Source of the DNA: Hoylesella timonensis S9-PR14
GTDB lineage: Bacteria; Bacteroidota; Bacteroidia; Bacteroidales; Bacteroidaceae
NCBI RefSeq assembly: GCF_000762405.1
Contig: NZ_JRPQ01000092.1
Span: forward strand, 1 to 33,616
Direction: 5' to 3'
Length of the DNA stretch: 33,616 bases
The position numbers and the translations under genes are program-made. Positions 7,435-15,859 of the stretch are shown here, piece by piece; the first letter of the stretch is position 1, and every line of letters starts with the position of its first letter. The notes beneath the pieces are model-generated. The model was not told where the DNA came from, made no database searches, and saw nothing but the letters and a program-made list of their open reading frames with translations.

Positions 7435-9239
7435 TCTTCATACATCTTATTAATGATGTCCTTGTAATTCTTATTGATAGCAGGACGTTTAATTTTCAGC
7501 GTATTGGTTAATTCGCCTCGCTCCATGGTGAAATGATGAGGAACGAGTGTAATACGCTTCACTTGTTCGTAGTGCGCCAACGATTGTTGTAACGTCAAAA
7601 TACGATCGAGCATCATCTTCACGATTCGAGCATCTTCACAAATTTCCTCTCGGCTATTAAACGCAATTCCATGATCGCGCGCATACTCTTCCAATAAGCG
7701 GAACTCTGGCACAATTAATGCTGAAACAAACTTGCGCTGGTCGGCAATGATGACCGCCTGATCGATGTATTTGTCTACCAACATCATGGCTTCTATCATT
7801 TGCGGAGCGACGTATTTACCATTGCTGGTTTTGAAAAGGTCTTTGATTCTTTCGGTCAGATATAATTCTCCGTCCTTCAAATAGCCTGCATCACCTGTAT
7901 GAAAGAAGCCATCTTCATCGAACGCCTGTTCGTTTATATGCTCTCGTTTATAATATCCTCGGGTGATAGTGGGGCCCTTTAATAGAATTTCGCTGTTCTC
8001 TCCTATCTTTACTTCTATGCTTTCTATCGGTCTCCCCACCGAACCTACGGTATAAGTCTTTCCAATCCGATCACAAGAGACTGTGGCTAAACTCTCTGTC
8101 AAACCATAACCAACCACCATACAAATTCCTACAGAATGAGTAAACTCCTCTACCTCTGGCGAGACATAGGCACCTGCTGTTGGGAAGAAATGTGCATTTT
8201 CCAGCCCTATCTGCTTACGAACTAACGACATGACTGTTTTGTTATACATCTCATATTCCATCTTTAATGCGAGTGGTGGGCGTTTTCCTTTGCTCAAATA
8301 ATCGATATTATACTTTTTCCCTACATTTAATGCTCGCTGAAATATCTTTCTTTGAATTGTATTTGCTTCATCTATTTTTTCTTTTACAGCAACATATACT
8401 TTTTCCCAAAAGCGTGGAACCGCACACATACAAGTGGGATGCATCTCTCGCATGGACTGCTGTATCTCTTTTGGGTAAGTGTTGATGATGATTTTTGCCC
8501 CTTCTGTCAAACACAAATAAATCCAACCACGCTCAAATATATGTGTGATAGGAAGGAAATCCATTACGATATCATCCTCCCCCAAAGGCACACATTGGTC
8601 GTTAGCTATCATAGCTGCAGAATATTGTCCATAGGTTAAAATAACCCCTTTGCTCTCACCAGTTGTCCCACTGGTATACAAGATATTACAAATATCTTCA
8701 TCATTTGCCTCTCCCCAGCGCTGCTCTACCGCAGCTTGTTGTGGCAAATGCTCTACAGAAGCTATAAAATCATCAAAATATATCGTATTAGGATCATGTT
8801 TGCTTACGCATACATTACGGTCAAAGACAATGATGCGGTTAAGTGTGGGACACAGAGCGGACACCCTATGTGCTTTGTCGTATTGTTCCTGCTCACCAAC
8901 AAAAAGAATTTTAATTTGAGCATCGTTGATCATGTATTGTATCTGCTGCTCACTACAGGTTGCATAGAAAGGAATAGTTACCGCTCTTATGCCATAAGCC
9001 CCAAAATCTGTATAAAGATATTGTATGCAATTTTGTGCAAACACACCAATAGTTTCTTGTGATTTCATACCTGAATTTATCAGTGCATTCGATACTTGCA
9101 TCACGCGCAAGGAGAACTGATTCCAGGAGACTGTCTTCCATGATTTACTCCCAAAGTTACGGAAAGTCAACGCGTCCCGTGCTCCGTATTTTTTTGCTTG
9201 TTCGTGTATCAGAACAGATAGATGACATCTTGTTTGCAT
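7431..9239 (-). CDS. Long-chain fatty acid-CoA ligase (AMP-forming)
   Basis: ANL-superfamily adenylating enzyme that activates fatty acids with ATP and CoA. In 602 residues: P-loop-like YTSGTTGESKG (188-198), GYGLTES (377-383), HTGDAGYLKDG (447-457) and the C-terminal hinge region ERIKDLFKTSNGKYV (463-477). The ATG at 9239 was chosen over an in-frame ATG at 9356 because a consensus promoter lies at 9268-9298, between them, and the longer form would overlap nhaA. It is the first gene of an operon with prfB, the 45-residue protein and the CYTH gene. Chain-length preference cannot be read from sequence. Confidence 0.93.
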   Translation of the reverse strand: MQTRCHLSVLIHEQAKKYGARDALTFRNFGSKSWKTVSWNQFSLRVMQVSNALINSGMKSQETIGVFAQNCIQYLYTDFGAYGIRAVTIPFYATCSEQQIQYMINDAQIKILFVGEQEQYDKAHRVSALCPTLNRIIVFDRNVCVSKHDPNTIYFDDFIASVEHLPQQAAVEQRWGEANDEDICNILYTSGTTGESKGVILTYGQYSAAMIANDQCVPLGEDDIVMDFLPITHIFERGWIYLCLTEGAKIIINTYPKEIQQSMREMHPTCMCAVPRFWEKVYVAVKEKIDEANTIQRKIFQRALNVGKKYNIDYLSKGKRPPLALKMEYEMYNKTVMSLVRKQIGLENAHFFPTAGAYVSPEVEEFTHSVGICMVVGYGLTESLATVSCDRIGKTYTVGSVGRPIESIEVKIGENSEILLKGPTITRGYYKREHINEQAFDEDGFFHTGDAGYLKDGELYLTERIKDLFKTSNGKYVAPQMIEAMMLVDKYIDQAVIIADQRKFVSALIVPEFRLLEEYARDHGIAFNSREEICEDARIVKMMLDRILTLQQSLAHYEQVKRITLVPHHFTMERGELTNTLKIKRPAINKNYKDIINKMYEE

Positions 9240-9267
9240 AAAAGTCTGTATTTTTTTTATCCTATGA

Positions 9268-9298
9268 CAAAGGTACGATAAATTGCGAAACCTCCCAA
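9268..9298 (-). promoter_or_regulatory. Promoter of the acyl-CoA ligase-prfB operon
   Basis: On the minus strand, TTG (9298-9296) is followed after 20 bases by TACCTTTG (9275-9268). It lies 29 bases upstream of the ATG at 9239 and just past the nhaA stop. This decides the start of the ligase gene. Confidence 0.75.
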
Positions 9299-9310
9299 GT
9301 ATTGCTTCTC

Positions 9311-10645
9311 TTATTTTCCTTGCCGAGAGGGTTTCATCAAGAGATAACCAAGACATCCACCCACGATAGAGGCAGCAAAGATACCTATCTTGGCTTGCGT
9401 CAGCAATAAGTCGGTACGAAAAGCCAAGGTAGAAATAAACATGGACATCGTAAAACCAATAGATGCCAAAAAGCCCAACGCAAATAAATGCCTCATCGAC
9501 ATGTCATGAGGGCGCTTGACAATGTTCAGCTTATCCAATAGCCATGTAATGCCTACCACTCCAAGAGGTTTCCCCAACAGTAAGCCGAGGGCTATACCTA
9601 TAGCAACATTGGTGGCAAATATCGCCGACCAGTCGATGCCCACCAAACTGATGCCAGCATTGGAAATGGCAAAGATGGGAAGTACAAGGAACGTGACAAA
9701 TGGATTTAGATGGTGCTCTATCAACTGCAAAGGCGGAATGGCTATCTTGGCATCTTCCCGAATGGTGGCTAATATCTTCACCTGCTCGTTTTCCAACGTA
9801 CGATACTCATTGGTGTTGGCGGTCATAAAGCGTAGCCCCAATTTACGCATCCTATAAAGATAGGTACTCTCGTCTATCGTAGAGTCGGCGGGGATGGTTA
9901 AGGCGGCTAACACCGCAGCAATAGTGGCATGGATTCCCGACAAGAGGAAAGCAATCCAAACACCTACGATGCCCAAAAATGCGTAGAAGAAAACATTTTT
10001 GACTCCTAATTTATTCCCAATAAACATCAATAATAGGAAGCCCAAACCCAATGCTAAATTGGCAACAGAGATTTCAGAGGTGTAGAAAAGGGCAATCACT
10101 ATCACCGCTCCTAAGTCATCGACAATAGCCAAGGTGGTTAAAAACACTTTAATAGAGGTGGGTACATGCTTTCCTAAAAGGAACAACACGCCTAAGGCAA
10201 AGGCGATATCCGTCGTCATGGGAACTCCCCAACCAGTATATTCGGGGGTACCCGCATTGAAGAAAAGATATACCAAAGCTGGAATCGCCATTCCACCAAT
10301 AGCAGCCCCAATGGGCAGAATGATGTTGCGAGGATTGGAAAGCTCGCCTGAAATAAGCTCACGTTTAAGCTCCAACCCTATATGGAAAAAGAAAATAGAC
10401 ATCAATCCATCGTTAATCCAATGGTGAAGACTAAAATACAGATAGGGTTCTCCATTCCATATAAAACCTAACTTTTGCTGAAAAAAGTCATAATAGCGAT
10501 CGCTGAGTGCAGAGTTTGCCAACAAGATAGCGAGTAGCACTGCCACAGCGAGCACTATTCCTCCCGACTTTTCTTGTGCCATAAAGCGTTGAACACACTT
10601 CACTACCTTATCATAAATATTCCTACTTCCTTGTTTGTCTGACAT
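9311..10645 (-). CDS. nhaA: Na+/H+ antiporter NhaA
   Basis: Inner-membrane antiporter that expels Na+ (or Li+) in exchange for protons. The 444-residue protein has about twelve hydrophobic segments. The ion-binding signature is present: TDIAFALG with Asp146, and the paired Asp176-Asp177 in AIVDDLGAVI, equivalent to D133 and D163-D164 of the E. coli protein. The ATG at 10645 (MSDKQG) was chosen because a -33/-7 promoter lies at 10710-10739 and would cut an upstream extension to 10729. The family is about 390 residues in E. coli; the extra length here is mainly a linker of roughly 30-40 residues around 275-310 and the N-terminus. Confidence 0.96.
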   Translation of the reverse strand: MSDKQGSRNIYDKVVKCVQRFMAQEKSGGIVLAVAVLLAILLANSALSDRYYDFFQQKLGFIWNGEPYLYFSLHHWINDGLMSIFFFHIGLELKRELISGELSNPRNIILPIGAAIGGMAIPALVYLFFNAGTPEYTGWGVPMTTDIAFALGVLFLLGKHVPTSIKVFLTTLAIVDDLGAVIVIALFYTSEISVANLALGLGFLLLMFIGNKLGVKNVFFYAFLGIVGVWIAFLLSGIHATIAAVLAALTIPADSTIDESTYLYRMRKLGLRFMTANTNEYRTLENEQVKILATIREDAKIAIPPLQLIEHHLNPFVTFLVLPIFAISNAGISLVGIDWSAIFATNVAIGIALGLLLGKPLGVVGITWLLDKLNIVKRPHDMSMRHLFALGFLASIGFTMSMFISTLAFRTDLLLTQAKIGIFAASIVGGCLGYLLMKPSRQGK

Positions 10646-10709
10646 TAATATGTTGATTTTAAGTTGATCAATAATATTCAAAAAGATATAATCTCTAAAG
10701 AATTCGATA

Positions 10710-10739
10710 CAAAAATAACAAAAAATCAACTAAATACAA
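10710..10739 (-). promoter_or_regulatory. nhaA promoter
   Basis: On the minus strand, TTG (10739-10737) is followed after 19 bases by TATTTTTG (10717-10710), fitting TAnnTTTG. It leaves a leader of about 55-60 bases before the ATG at 10645. The AT-rich setting makes a chance match possible. Confidence 0.55.
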
Positions 10740-11148
10740 GTAATTTTGTTATTTATTCATGTAAGCATGACACAACTCGCTCATTGAAGAAAGGCAGTTG
10801 ACTGTGAAAACAATCTTTCCTCTTTTGTCTCAACAACAAATACGAGCGAAGCAAATTGCATGACTTTTGTTCACAGTTTTCATCATTCACTTTCATGGAT
10901 TGTCACAAAAATTACCTTTCCATTTTGCCAAAGACCTTCATTGTTTTTGTCCTATCATTTTACCAAAAAACGGTCATTGAAAATCTTCAAAATAGAAAAA
11001 TTTAATAGGCAAACGTTGGGCAAAAATGCACTGATTTTAACAAAATAAACGTCTCTTCAAGCTAAAATATTGACTTATCGGTCTTGGAAACATGTATTAG
11101 AGTCGTTATTCACATGCTTCAGCGGCATTAAAGCATGCAAATTGGAGG

Positions 11149-11175
11149 CTTATCTCAATGCTTTAGTCGTTGAGA
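11149..11175. repeat. Diverged copy of the 22-bp repeat unit
   Basis: Positions 11149-11170 (CTTATCTCAATG, then CTTTAGTCGT) match the unit at 33085-33106 at 18 of 22 positions. The copy is followed by TTGAGA (11170-11175), which is complementary to TCTCAA at 11153-11158, so it can form a 6-bp hairpin. It is a single copy here, unlike the four-unit array at 33038-33128. Confidence 0.55.
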
Positions 11176-11247
11176 AATGATAAAAATGGGAACAAACGAA
11201 AGTGATTTAATCGTAATAGCTTATGAAACAATAGATTATGAAAGTTG

Positions 11248-11307
11248 CTCAAAATTAGCGTATTTGCGACCAACTTTGGTGTTGGTTGATTTTACGCAAG
11301 TTTTGAG
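11248..11307. other. Composite hairpin in an intergenic region
   Basis: Three nested arms pair in order: CTCAAAA (11248-11254) with TTTTGAG (11301-11307), TTGCG (11264-11268) with CGCAA (11295-11299), and ACCAAC (11269-11274) with GTTGGT (11281-11286). The loop is six bases, with a nine-base side bulge on each flank. It is not next to a gene end and has no clear T run, so it is not a typical terminator. It may be a structured RNA or a DNA site; no function is assigned. Confidence 0.5.
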
Positions 11308-11564
11308 AGGCACTTTGTAAAGAAAATTCAGCATTTGTTTTCATTTCACGCAGCGTTCCACCAAACTTACAGATGTTGTTTTACTGATGCTTTTAAGGAA
11401 AGAAAAATCATTCTCAAATGAAAGCGCTACGATTATTCTATACCATAAGCGTTTTTCCATCTGTGGACTGGGGTAACACATAATAGATGTGTGTTAGAGA
11501 TGAATGAACGATTGATTTTCTTACTTTTTTGAAAACCTAAACAGATATGCTTATCCAACAGAAG

Positions 11565-11605
11565 GTAAAAGCCCATCAAATCGAATGGATTTGATGGGCT
11601 TTTAC
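11565..11605 (-). terminator. Terminator of the division operon
   Basis: A perfect 18-bp stem (11565-11582 with 11588-11605) and a 5-base loop lie 54 bases past the yqeY stop. On the minus strand the stem ends in GGGCTTTTACC, giving a short T tract followed by TTCT. It is symmetric enough to stop plus-strand transcription as well. Confidence 0.85.
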
Positions 11606-11659
11606 AAAGAATGTTGTTCCCACATGAACGAGGGATTACACTTCCTTCATGTGTGATGA

Positions 11660-12112
11660 TTATTGGGCGAGTAACTTCTTTACTACCTCAGAGATAGCAC
11701 GACCATCGGCTTTTCCAGCTAACTTTTTCGTGGCTATCCCCATTACCTGCCCCATCTCTTTCATACTCGATGCGCCCACTTGCTCAATAATTTCTCTGAC
11801 TGCTGACGCAATTTCTTCCATAGACAACTGCTGAGGCAAATAACGCTCAATCACTTGAACCTGCTGCAATTCTACATCTGCCAAGTCTTGTCGACCGGCA
11901 TCAATATAGGTTTGTGCGGCTTCTTTACCTTGCTTCGCCAATTTCTGTATAATCTTGAGTGCCGCATCATCGTTGAGTGTATCGTTGGCTCCAGGTGCTG
12001 TCTTGGCTTCGAGAAAAACTTTCTTGATATTTCTAAGTGTGTCAAGAGCCACTTTATCTCGCGCTTTCATCGCTGTTTTGATGTCTTCGCTAATCTGTTC
12101 AAATAGTGCCAT
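11660..12112 (-). CDS. GatB/YqeY-domain protein
   Basis: A 150-residue cytosolic protein of the YqeY family, which is related to the tail domain of the GatB subunit of Asp/Glu-tRNA amidotransferase. The role of the stand-alone form is poorly known; a link to tRNA is inferred from the GatB likeness. Seen: an N-terminal helical part with MKARDKVALDTLRNIKK (15-31), a central RYLPQQLS segment, and a C-terminal MGQVMG...GKADGRAISEVVKKLL helix bundle. It is the last gene of the division operon, 64 bases after ftsZ and before the 11565-11605 hairpin. Confidence 0.92.
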   Translation of the reverse strand: MALFEQISEDIKTAMKARDKVALDTLRNIKKVFLEAKTAPGANDTLNDDAALKIIQKLAKQGKEAAQTYIDAGRQDLADVELQQVQVIERYLPQQLSMEEIASAVREIIEQVGASSMKEMGQVMGIATKKLAGKADGRAISEVVKKLLAQ

Positions 12113-12176
12113 ATCATTTATTTTTTGAGGTATTACTTCGTATCACATTTTGATTGTTGCCAAACTGCAAGTCTCT

Positions 12177-13508
12177 TTATCCAAAACTGATAACTCCTTG
12201 AATAGGATCGTTGTTCTCCTTATGGTCAGATTCTTCAGTTTCGCCAGCCGCTTGTTTGCGGATATCATCCAACATTTGACGTGTTCGTTTATAAGTGGGA
12301 TAACTCTCCACAGCCAAGATGACATCCTCATTGTCCAAATCTTCATTGCTAAAGAGATAGATGTGTGGATGACGTTTGTACTTAGAGTTCTTGCCGTCCT
12401 TATAATATTGGTCTTTTCTGATGAGCAATTGTGCTTTGCGCTCTTCTTCTTCAGCAATGCGCATGGCTTCTTCTTGCGAGTGGCGTTTGCCGATGTGGCT
12501 GTTCATGCCTTCCACATCATTGATACCGAAGCCCGTTGCCAAGATAGTTACCTTGACTTTCTTGCCGAGATCGGGATCGATGGCGAGTCCCCATTTGATT
12601 TCAAAGTCGCTATCAAAACGCCCCATAAAATCGTTCACATCATTCATCTCCTCCATCATCAGACCGCTGTTGTCATTCTTTTCGTTGCAGAAGTTAATGC
12701 TCAGCAAGATTTTCTTAGAGTTAAAGATGTCGTTGTCATTGAGCAGCGGCGAGTTAAGTGCATCTTCAATCGCAGCCTTCACACGTCCCTCGCCTTCGCC
12801 AAAGCCCGTACTCATAATGGCTACTCCACCATCTTTCAGCACTGTTTTCACATCGTTAAAGTCCAAATTAATGAGCCCATGGTTGGTGATGATTTCTGCT
12901 ATACTCTTGGCTGCAATGCTTAACGTGTCGTCAGCCTTACCAAAAGCGTCTAAAACGGTCAAGTCTGGATAAATTTCGCGCAAGCGTTCGTTATTGATAA
13001 CCAATAGCGCATCGACATGCTTTGCCATTTCTTCCACACCGTCCAAGGCTTGGTTAATCTTCTTGTCACCCTCAAAACGGAAGGGAATAGTAACGATACC
13101 GACGGTTAAGATGCCCAATTCTTTAGAGATACGCGCAATGACGGGTGCTGCACCTGTACCCGTTCCACCTCCCATTCCAGCGGTGATGAACGTCATACGA
13201 GTGCCGTCATTGAGCATGTTCTTGATGTCCTCAAGGCTTTCCTCGGCTGCTAATCTTGCCTTTTCGGGTTTGTTACCTGCCCCTAATCCTTCTTTTCCTA
13301 ATTGTAGATGATAAGGTACAGGACTATCATTGAGGGCTTGATTATCGGTATTACAAAGAACAAAAGTGACGTCATGGATTCCTTCGCGGTACATGTGATT
13401 AACGGCATTACCTCCGCCTCCACCAACACCAATCACCTTGATGATGCTATTTGCTTTGTCTGGTTCTCCGAAATCGAGAACATCAGGAGTATTTTTTCTA
13501 TCTGGCAT
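12177..13508 (-). CDS. ftsZ: Cell division protein FtsZ
   Basis: Tubulin-like GTPase that polymerises into the Z ring at midcell and recruits the divisome. The 443 residues include the nucleotide-binding GVGGGGGNAVNHM (27-39), the tubulin signature GGGTGTG (113-119), and the catalytic T7-loop NLDFNDVKTVL. The C-terminal part carries a short basic linker, then a conserved peptide (about 386-409: DLDNEDVILAVESYPTYKR) that probably binds FtsA, in place of the proteobacterial DIPAFLR form. About 30 further polar residues follow it. It lies 48 bases after ftsA in the same operon. Confidence 0.98.
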   Translation of the reverse strand: MPDRKNTPDVLDFGEPDKANSIIKVIGVGGGGGNAVNHMYREGIHDVTFVLCNTDNQALNDSPVPYHLQLGKEGLGAGNKPEKARLAAEESLEDIKNMLNDGTRMTFITAGMGGGTGTGAAPVIARISKELGILTVGIVTIPFRFEGDKKINQALDGVEEMAKHVDALLVINNERLREIYPDLTVLDAFGKADDTLSIAAKSIAEIITNHGLINLDFNDVKTVLKDGGVAIMSTGFGEGEGRVKAAIEDALNSPLLNDNDIFNSKKILLSINFCNEKNDNSGLMMEEMNDVNDFMGRFDSDFEIKWGLAIDPDLGKKVKVTILATGFGINDVEGMNSHIGKRHSQEEAMRIAEEEERKAQLLIRKDQYYKDGKNSKYKRHPHIYLFSNEDLDNEDVILAVESYPTYKRTRQMLDDIRKQAAGETEESDHKENNDPIQGVISFG

Positions 13509-13556
13509 AATTCTAAATCTTAAAAGTTAATATCTGGAATTCATCGTTCCCACGTT

Positions 13557-14996
13557 TTATTCTTCTTCTTCCGTTATCTTACGAGCAAAGTTTTTAATGC
13601 CTTTCCAAAGCTTGTTCATTGGAGAGTTTTGTCGTTTTTCTTCTGCAATGCGTCGTTCCTCCTCTTCTTTCGCCAGTCTTTCTGCTTCTTCTTGAGCCTC
13701 TTTCTGCTTGCGAAGTCGTTCTTTTTCTTCTTCTGTTTGCACTATACCAGTCCCCGATGTCTCTGTAAAAGATCTGGGTTCTTTGGTTTGAGTGGGAGTA
13801 GTAGCAGTGTGTTTGGCATCAGTTGCTTGGAACAAATCGGTATTGATTTCTTCTCCAGCACAGTTGATATCCCCCTTTGCCAACAAACCCAGAATGGTAT
13901 TCATCGTTGCATCGTGGGCTGTAATCTCGGGTAAATTTGAATTGATTTTTAGATTAACGAACTTGGCAACACGTATTTTCTCCGTTGGCGCCTGATCCGT
14001 GAAAGCCTTTTCGATATTTGGCATGTTGGCACCACCACCTGTGAGAATGATTCCGCCAATCAGCTTGTCGGCATATTCGTTAGGAACTTGATAAAAAACG
14101 TTTTCGATAATTTCTTGTAGTCGCGACTCAACAATTTCAATAAACTTACGACTTTCAACTTTTCTATCACTGTCGATTGGATATTTCTTGTTCTCGTCAA
14201 TGTCGCTATTATCCGTATATGCCGAAGCATATTTTAGCTTCATATCTTCTGCCTGACTCTCTTCCATGAGCAAAGAGGTGATGTCTTTTGTGATATTTTC
14301 TCCTCCAAGAGGGATAACCGCCAAGTGACGCAGGATATTTTTGTAATAGACAAGAACGGTAGTCGTATCCGCCCCAAGGTCTACTAAGATGCAGCCCGAT
14401 CGTTTCTCTGTCTCTGTGAGTACAGCATCTGCAAGAGCTAAGGGTGCAAGGTACAGCTCGGCTATCTCCATACCAGCTTTGTTAATGCACTGATTGAGAT
14501 TCTTATAGAATGTTTTTCGCCACAGAATGTTGAGGAAGTTTCCTTCTAAACGCAAACAAGGAATGCCCACAGGGTCGAGTTGATATAAAGAGTCGACTTT
14601 ATATTCCTGAGTGACAGCGTCCAAAATCTCTTGATCCGCATAGCTCATACTACGATTGGCGTCCATCAATTCGTTAATCATGTCCTGACTAACGATGGTT
14701 TCAGCAGGCAGTGTTTTCACAATAATGTTCTTGACACTGCGTATGCTTTGACCGCCAACACCAACATATACACGGGCAATGTTGGTTTTGAGACTGGTCT
14801 CTAACTTCTTAACAATGTTAGTCAAGCACAATACCGTCTTGTCAATGTTGAAGACTACACCCTTGCGTATGCACGAGGTGGAATCCTCTTTGACAACAGC
14901 AAGAATTGAAATGCTGCCGTCAGGATTCTTTTTTCCTGCAATACCGGTAATCTTAGAAGATCCCAGTTCTATAGCTACGATAAATTCCTTTGTCAT
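13557..14996 (-). CDS. ftsA: Cell division protein FtsA
   Basis: Actin-like ATPase that ties FtsZ filaments to the inner membrane. The 479 residues show the phosphate-1 motif AIELGSSKITGI (8-19), phosphate-2 VDLGADTTTV (205-214) and the adenosine motif LTGGGANM (318-325). The C-terminus is longer than in E. coli (420 residues). It has a low-complexity region with TPTQT repeats, then a charged Glu/Lys/Arg-rich coil (about 422-456), and ends in an amphipathic helix LWKGIKNFARKI (463-474) that should be the membrane-targeting sequence. It lies between ftsQ and ftsZ, as in most dcw clusters. Confidence 0.97.
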   Translation of the reverse strand: MTKEFIVAIELGSSKITGIAGKKNPDGSISILAVVKEDSTSCIRKGVVFNIDKTVLCLTNIVKKLETSLKTNIARVYVGVGGQSIRSVKNIIVKTLPAETIVSQDMINELMDANRSMSYADQEILDAVTQEYKVDSLYQLDPVGIPCLRLEGNFLNILWRKTFYKNLNQCINKAGMEIAELYLAPLALADAVLTETEKRSGCILVDLGADTTTVLVYYKNILRHLAVIPLGGENITKDITSLLMEESQAEDMKLKYASAYTDNSDIDENKKYPIDSDRKVESRKFIEIVESRLQEIIENVFYQVPNEYADKLIGGIILTGGGANMPNIEKAFTDQAPTEKIRVAKFVNLKINSNLPEITAHDATMNTILGLLAKGDINCAGEEINTDLFQATDAKHTATTPTQTKEPRSFTETSGTGIVQTEEEKERLRKQKEAQEEAERLAKEEEERRIAEEKRQNSPMNKLWKGIKNFARKITEEEE

Positions 14997-15064
14997 ACGT
15001 TTTATATCTTTATCAATTCAAATTCGTTATAATATCTTTTTTCAAGCGCCAGTAGACGAACACC

Positions 15065-15859
15065 TTATGGTTGAGCCTCCCTCTTTTTACAGATAATCTG
15101 GTTATCAAATTCCAAGTTGATATACGAGTACTTGTTCCAACCTGCTTGGGAGAGTCCATATTTGTAGAACTTTTCTAAGCGTGTTAACTTTTGCTTGGTA
15201 AAGTCTTGTATCAATGCCAATCGTTTTTGCGGATTACTGCTTGTCGGCAAGTATCCGAGATAAACGATATGGTCTCCTACTCTTGGAACCAACTCGACGC
15301 CCCGATCTGGCAAGATGTTGATTTGGACAATTTGGTTCTTCCAAAACTCGTCTTGCATGATTGTTTTGCTCAAGGCAGAAACATAATGGGTGGCAAACCA
15401 TCGATTAATGTACCCTGTGGCGATGATTAAGTCGCTTGTGTAGTTGGAGTTTGGCATAATAGCATCTTGATCATCCAAATAATAGTCATCATTATTTATC
15501 GATTTAATGCGTACCACAGGCATTCGCTGTGTGATAGAAATATTGACGTGTCCATTCTGTGTTTTGAAACACTCCGCATTCTTGACGAAAGGACTGGTTT
15601 TAAGCATGTCCTCTATCTTGCGAGCATCCACATATTTCATAGGTTTTTCCAGCGGATAAAGACGATGTTTCTCAAGTCGATCTTGTATCTTTGCCGCATT
15701 GATAAAACCATTTGCCGTTTCGTCTGCAATATTGATGGTCACCTTGGTACACACGTTTGCTGTTTCATCGGGTTTGTTAAACGCGGTGAATGCAAATACT
15801 AAGTATATTCCCAAGATAACATCAAGTACGATTGTCAATATCTTTTTCCAACGTCTCAC
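15065..15859 (-). CDS. ftsQ: Cell division protein FtsQ-like
   Basis: Bitopic inner-membrane protein of the divisome that bridges early and late division proteins through its periplasmic domain. In 264 residues: short basic N-terminus, one membrane segment (about 7-25), then a periplasmic part with a POTRA-like region (about 38-110) ending in ISITQRMPVVRI, and a beta-rich FtsQ domain. Sequence is weakly conserved in this family; the assignment rests largely on position between murC and ftsA and on the topology. It starts with GTG, and the GTGA overlaps the TGA of murC by four bases. Confidence 0.9.
   Translation of the reverse strand: MRRWKKILTIVLDVILGIYLVFAFTAFNKPDETANVCTKVTINIADETANGFINAAKIQDRLEKHRLYPLEKPMKYVDARKIEDMLKTSPFVKNAECFKTQNGHVNISITQRMPVVRIKSINNDDYYLDDQDAIMPNSNYTSDLIIATGYINRWFATHYVSALSKTIMQDEFWKNQIVQINILPDRGVELVPRVGDHIVYLGYLPTSSNPQKRLALIQDFTKQKLTRLEKFYKYGLSQAGWNKYSYINLEFDNQIICKKREAQP

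Larger units (their letters stand above)
10740..11564. other. AT-rich gene-free stretch
   Basis: No convincing gene on either strand; the longest frames are about 60 codons without family features. It lies between the divergent start of nhaA and the terminator at the end of the division operon. It does contain structure: a hairpin CATGCTT/AAGCATG at 11113-11137, a copy of the 22-bp repeat family at 11149-11170, a composite hairpin at 11248-11307 and a weak hairpin TAACACA/TGTGTTA at 11474-11496. A small RNA or lost gene is possible. Confidence 0.6.

Noticed and set aside
10741..10748. Plus-strand TAATTTTG, a -7 match
   Set aside because: No -33 element, no gene downstream, AT-rich surroundings; likely chance.
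10860..11048. 62-codon open frame between nhaA and yqeY
   Set aside because: Low-complexity AT-rich codons and no promoter; composition is as expected by chance.
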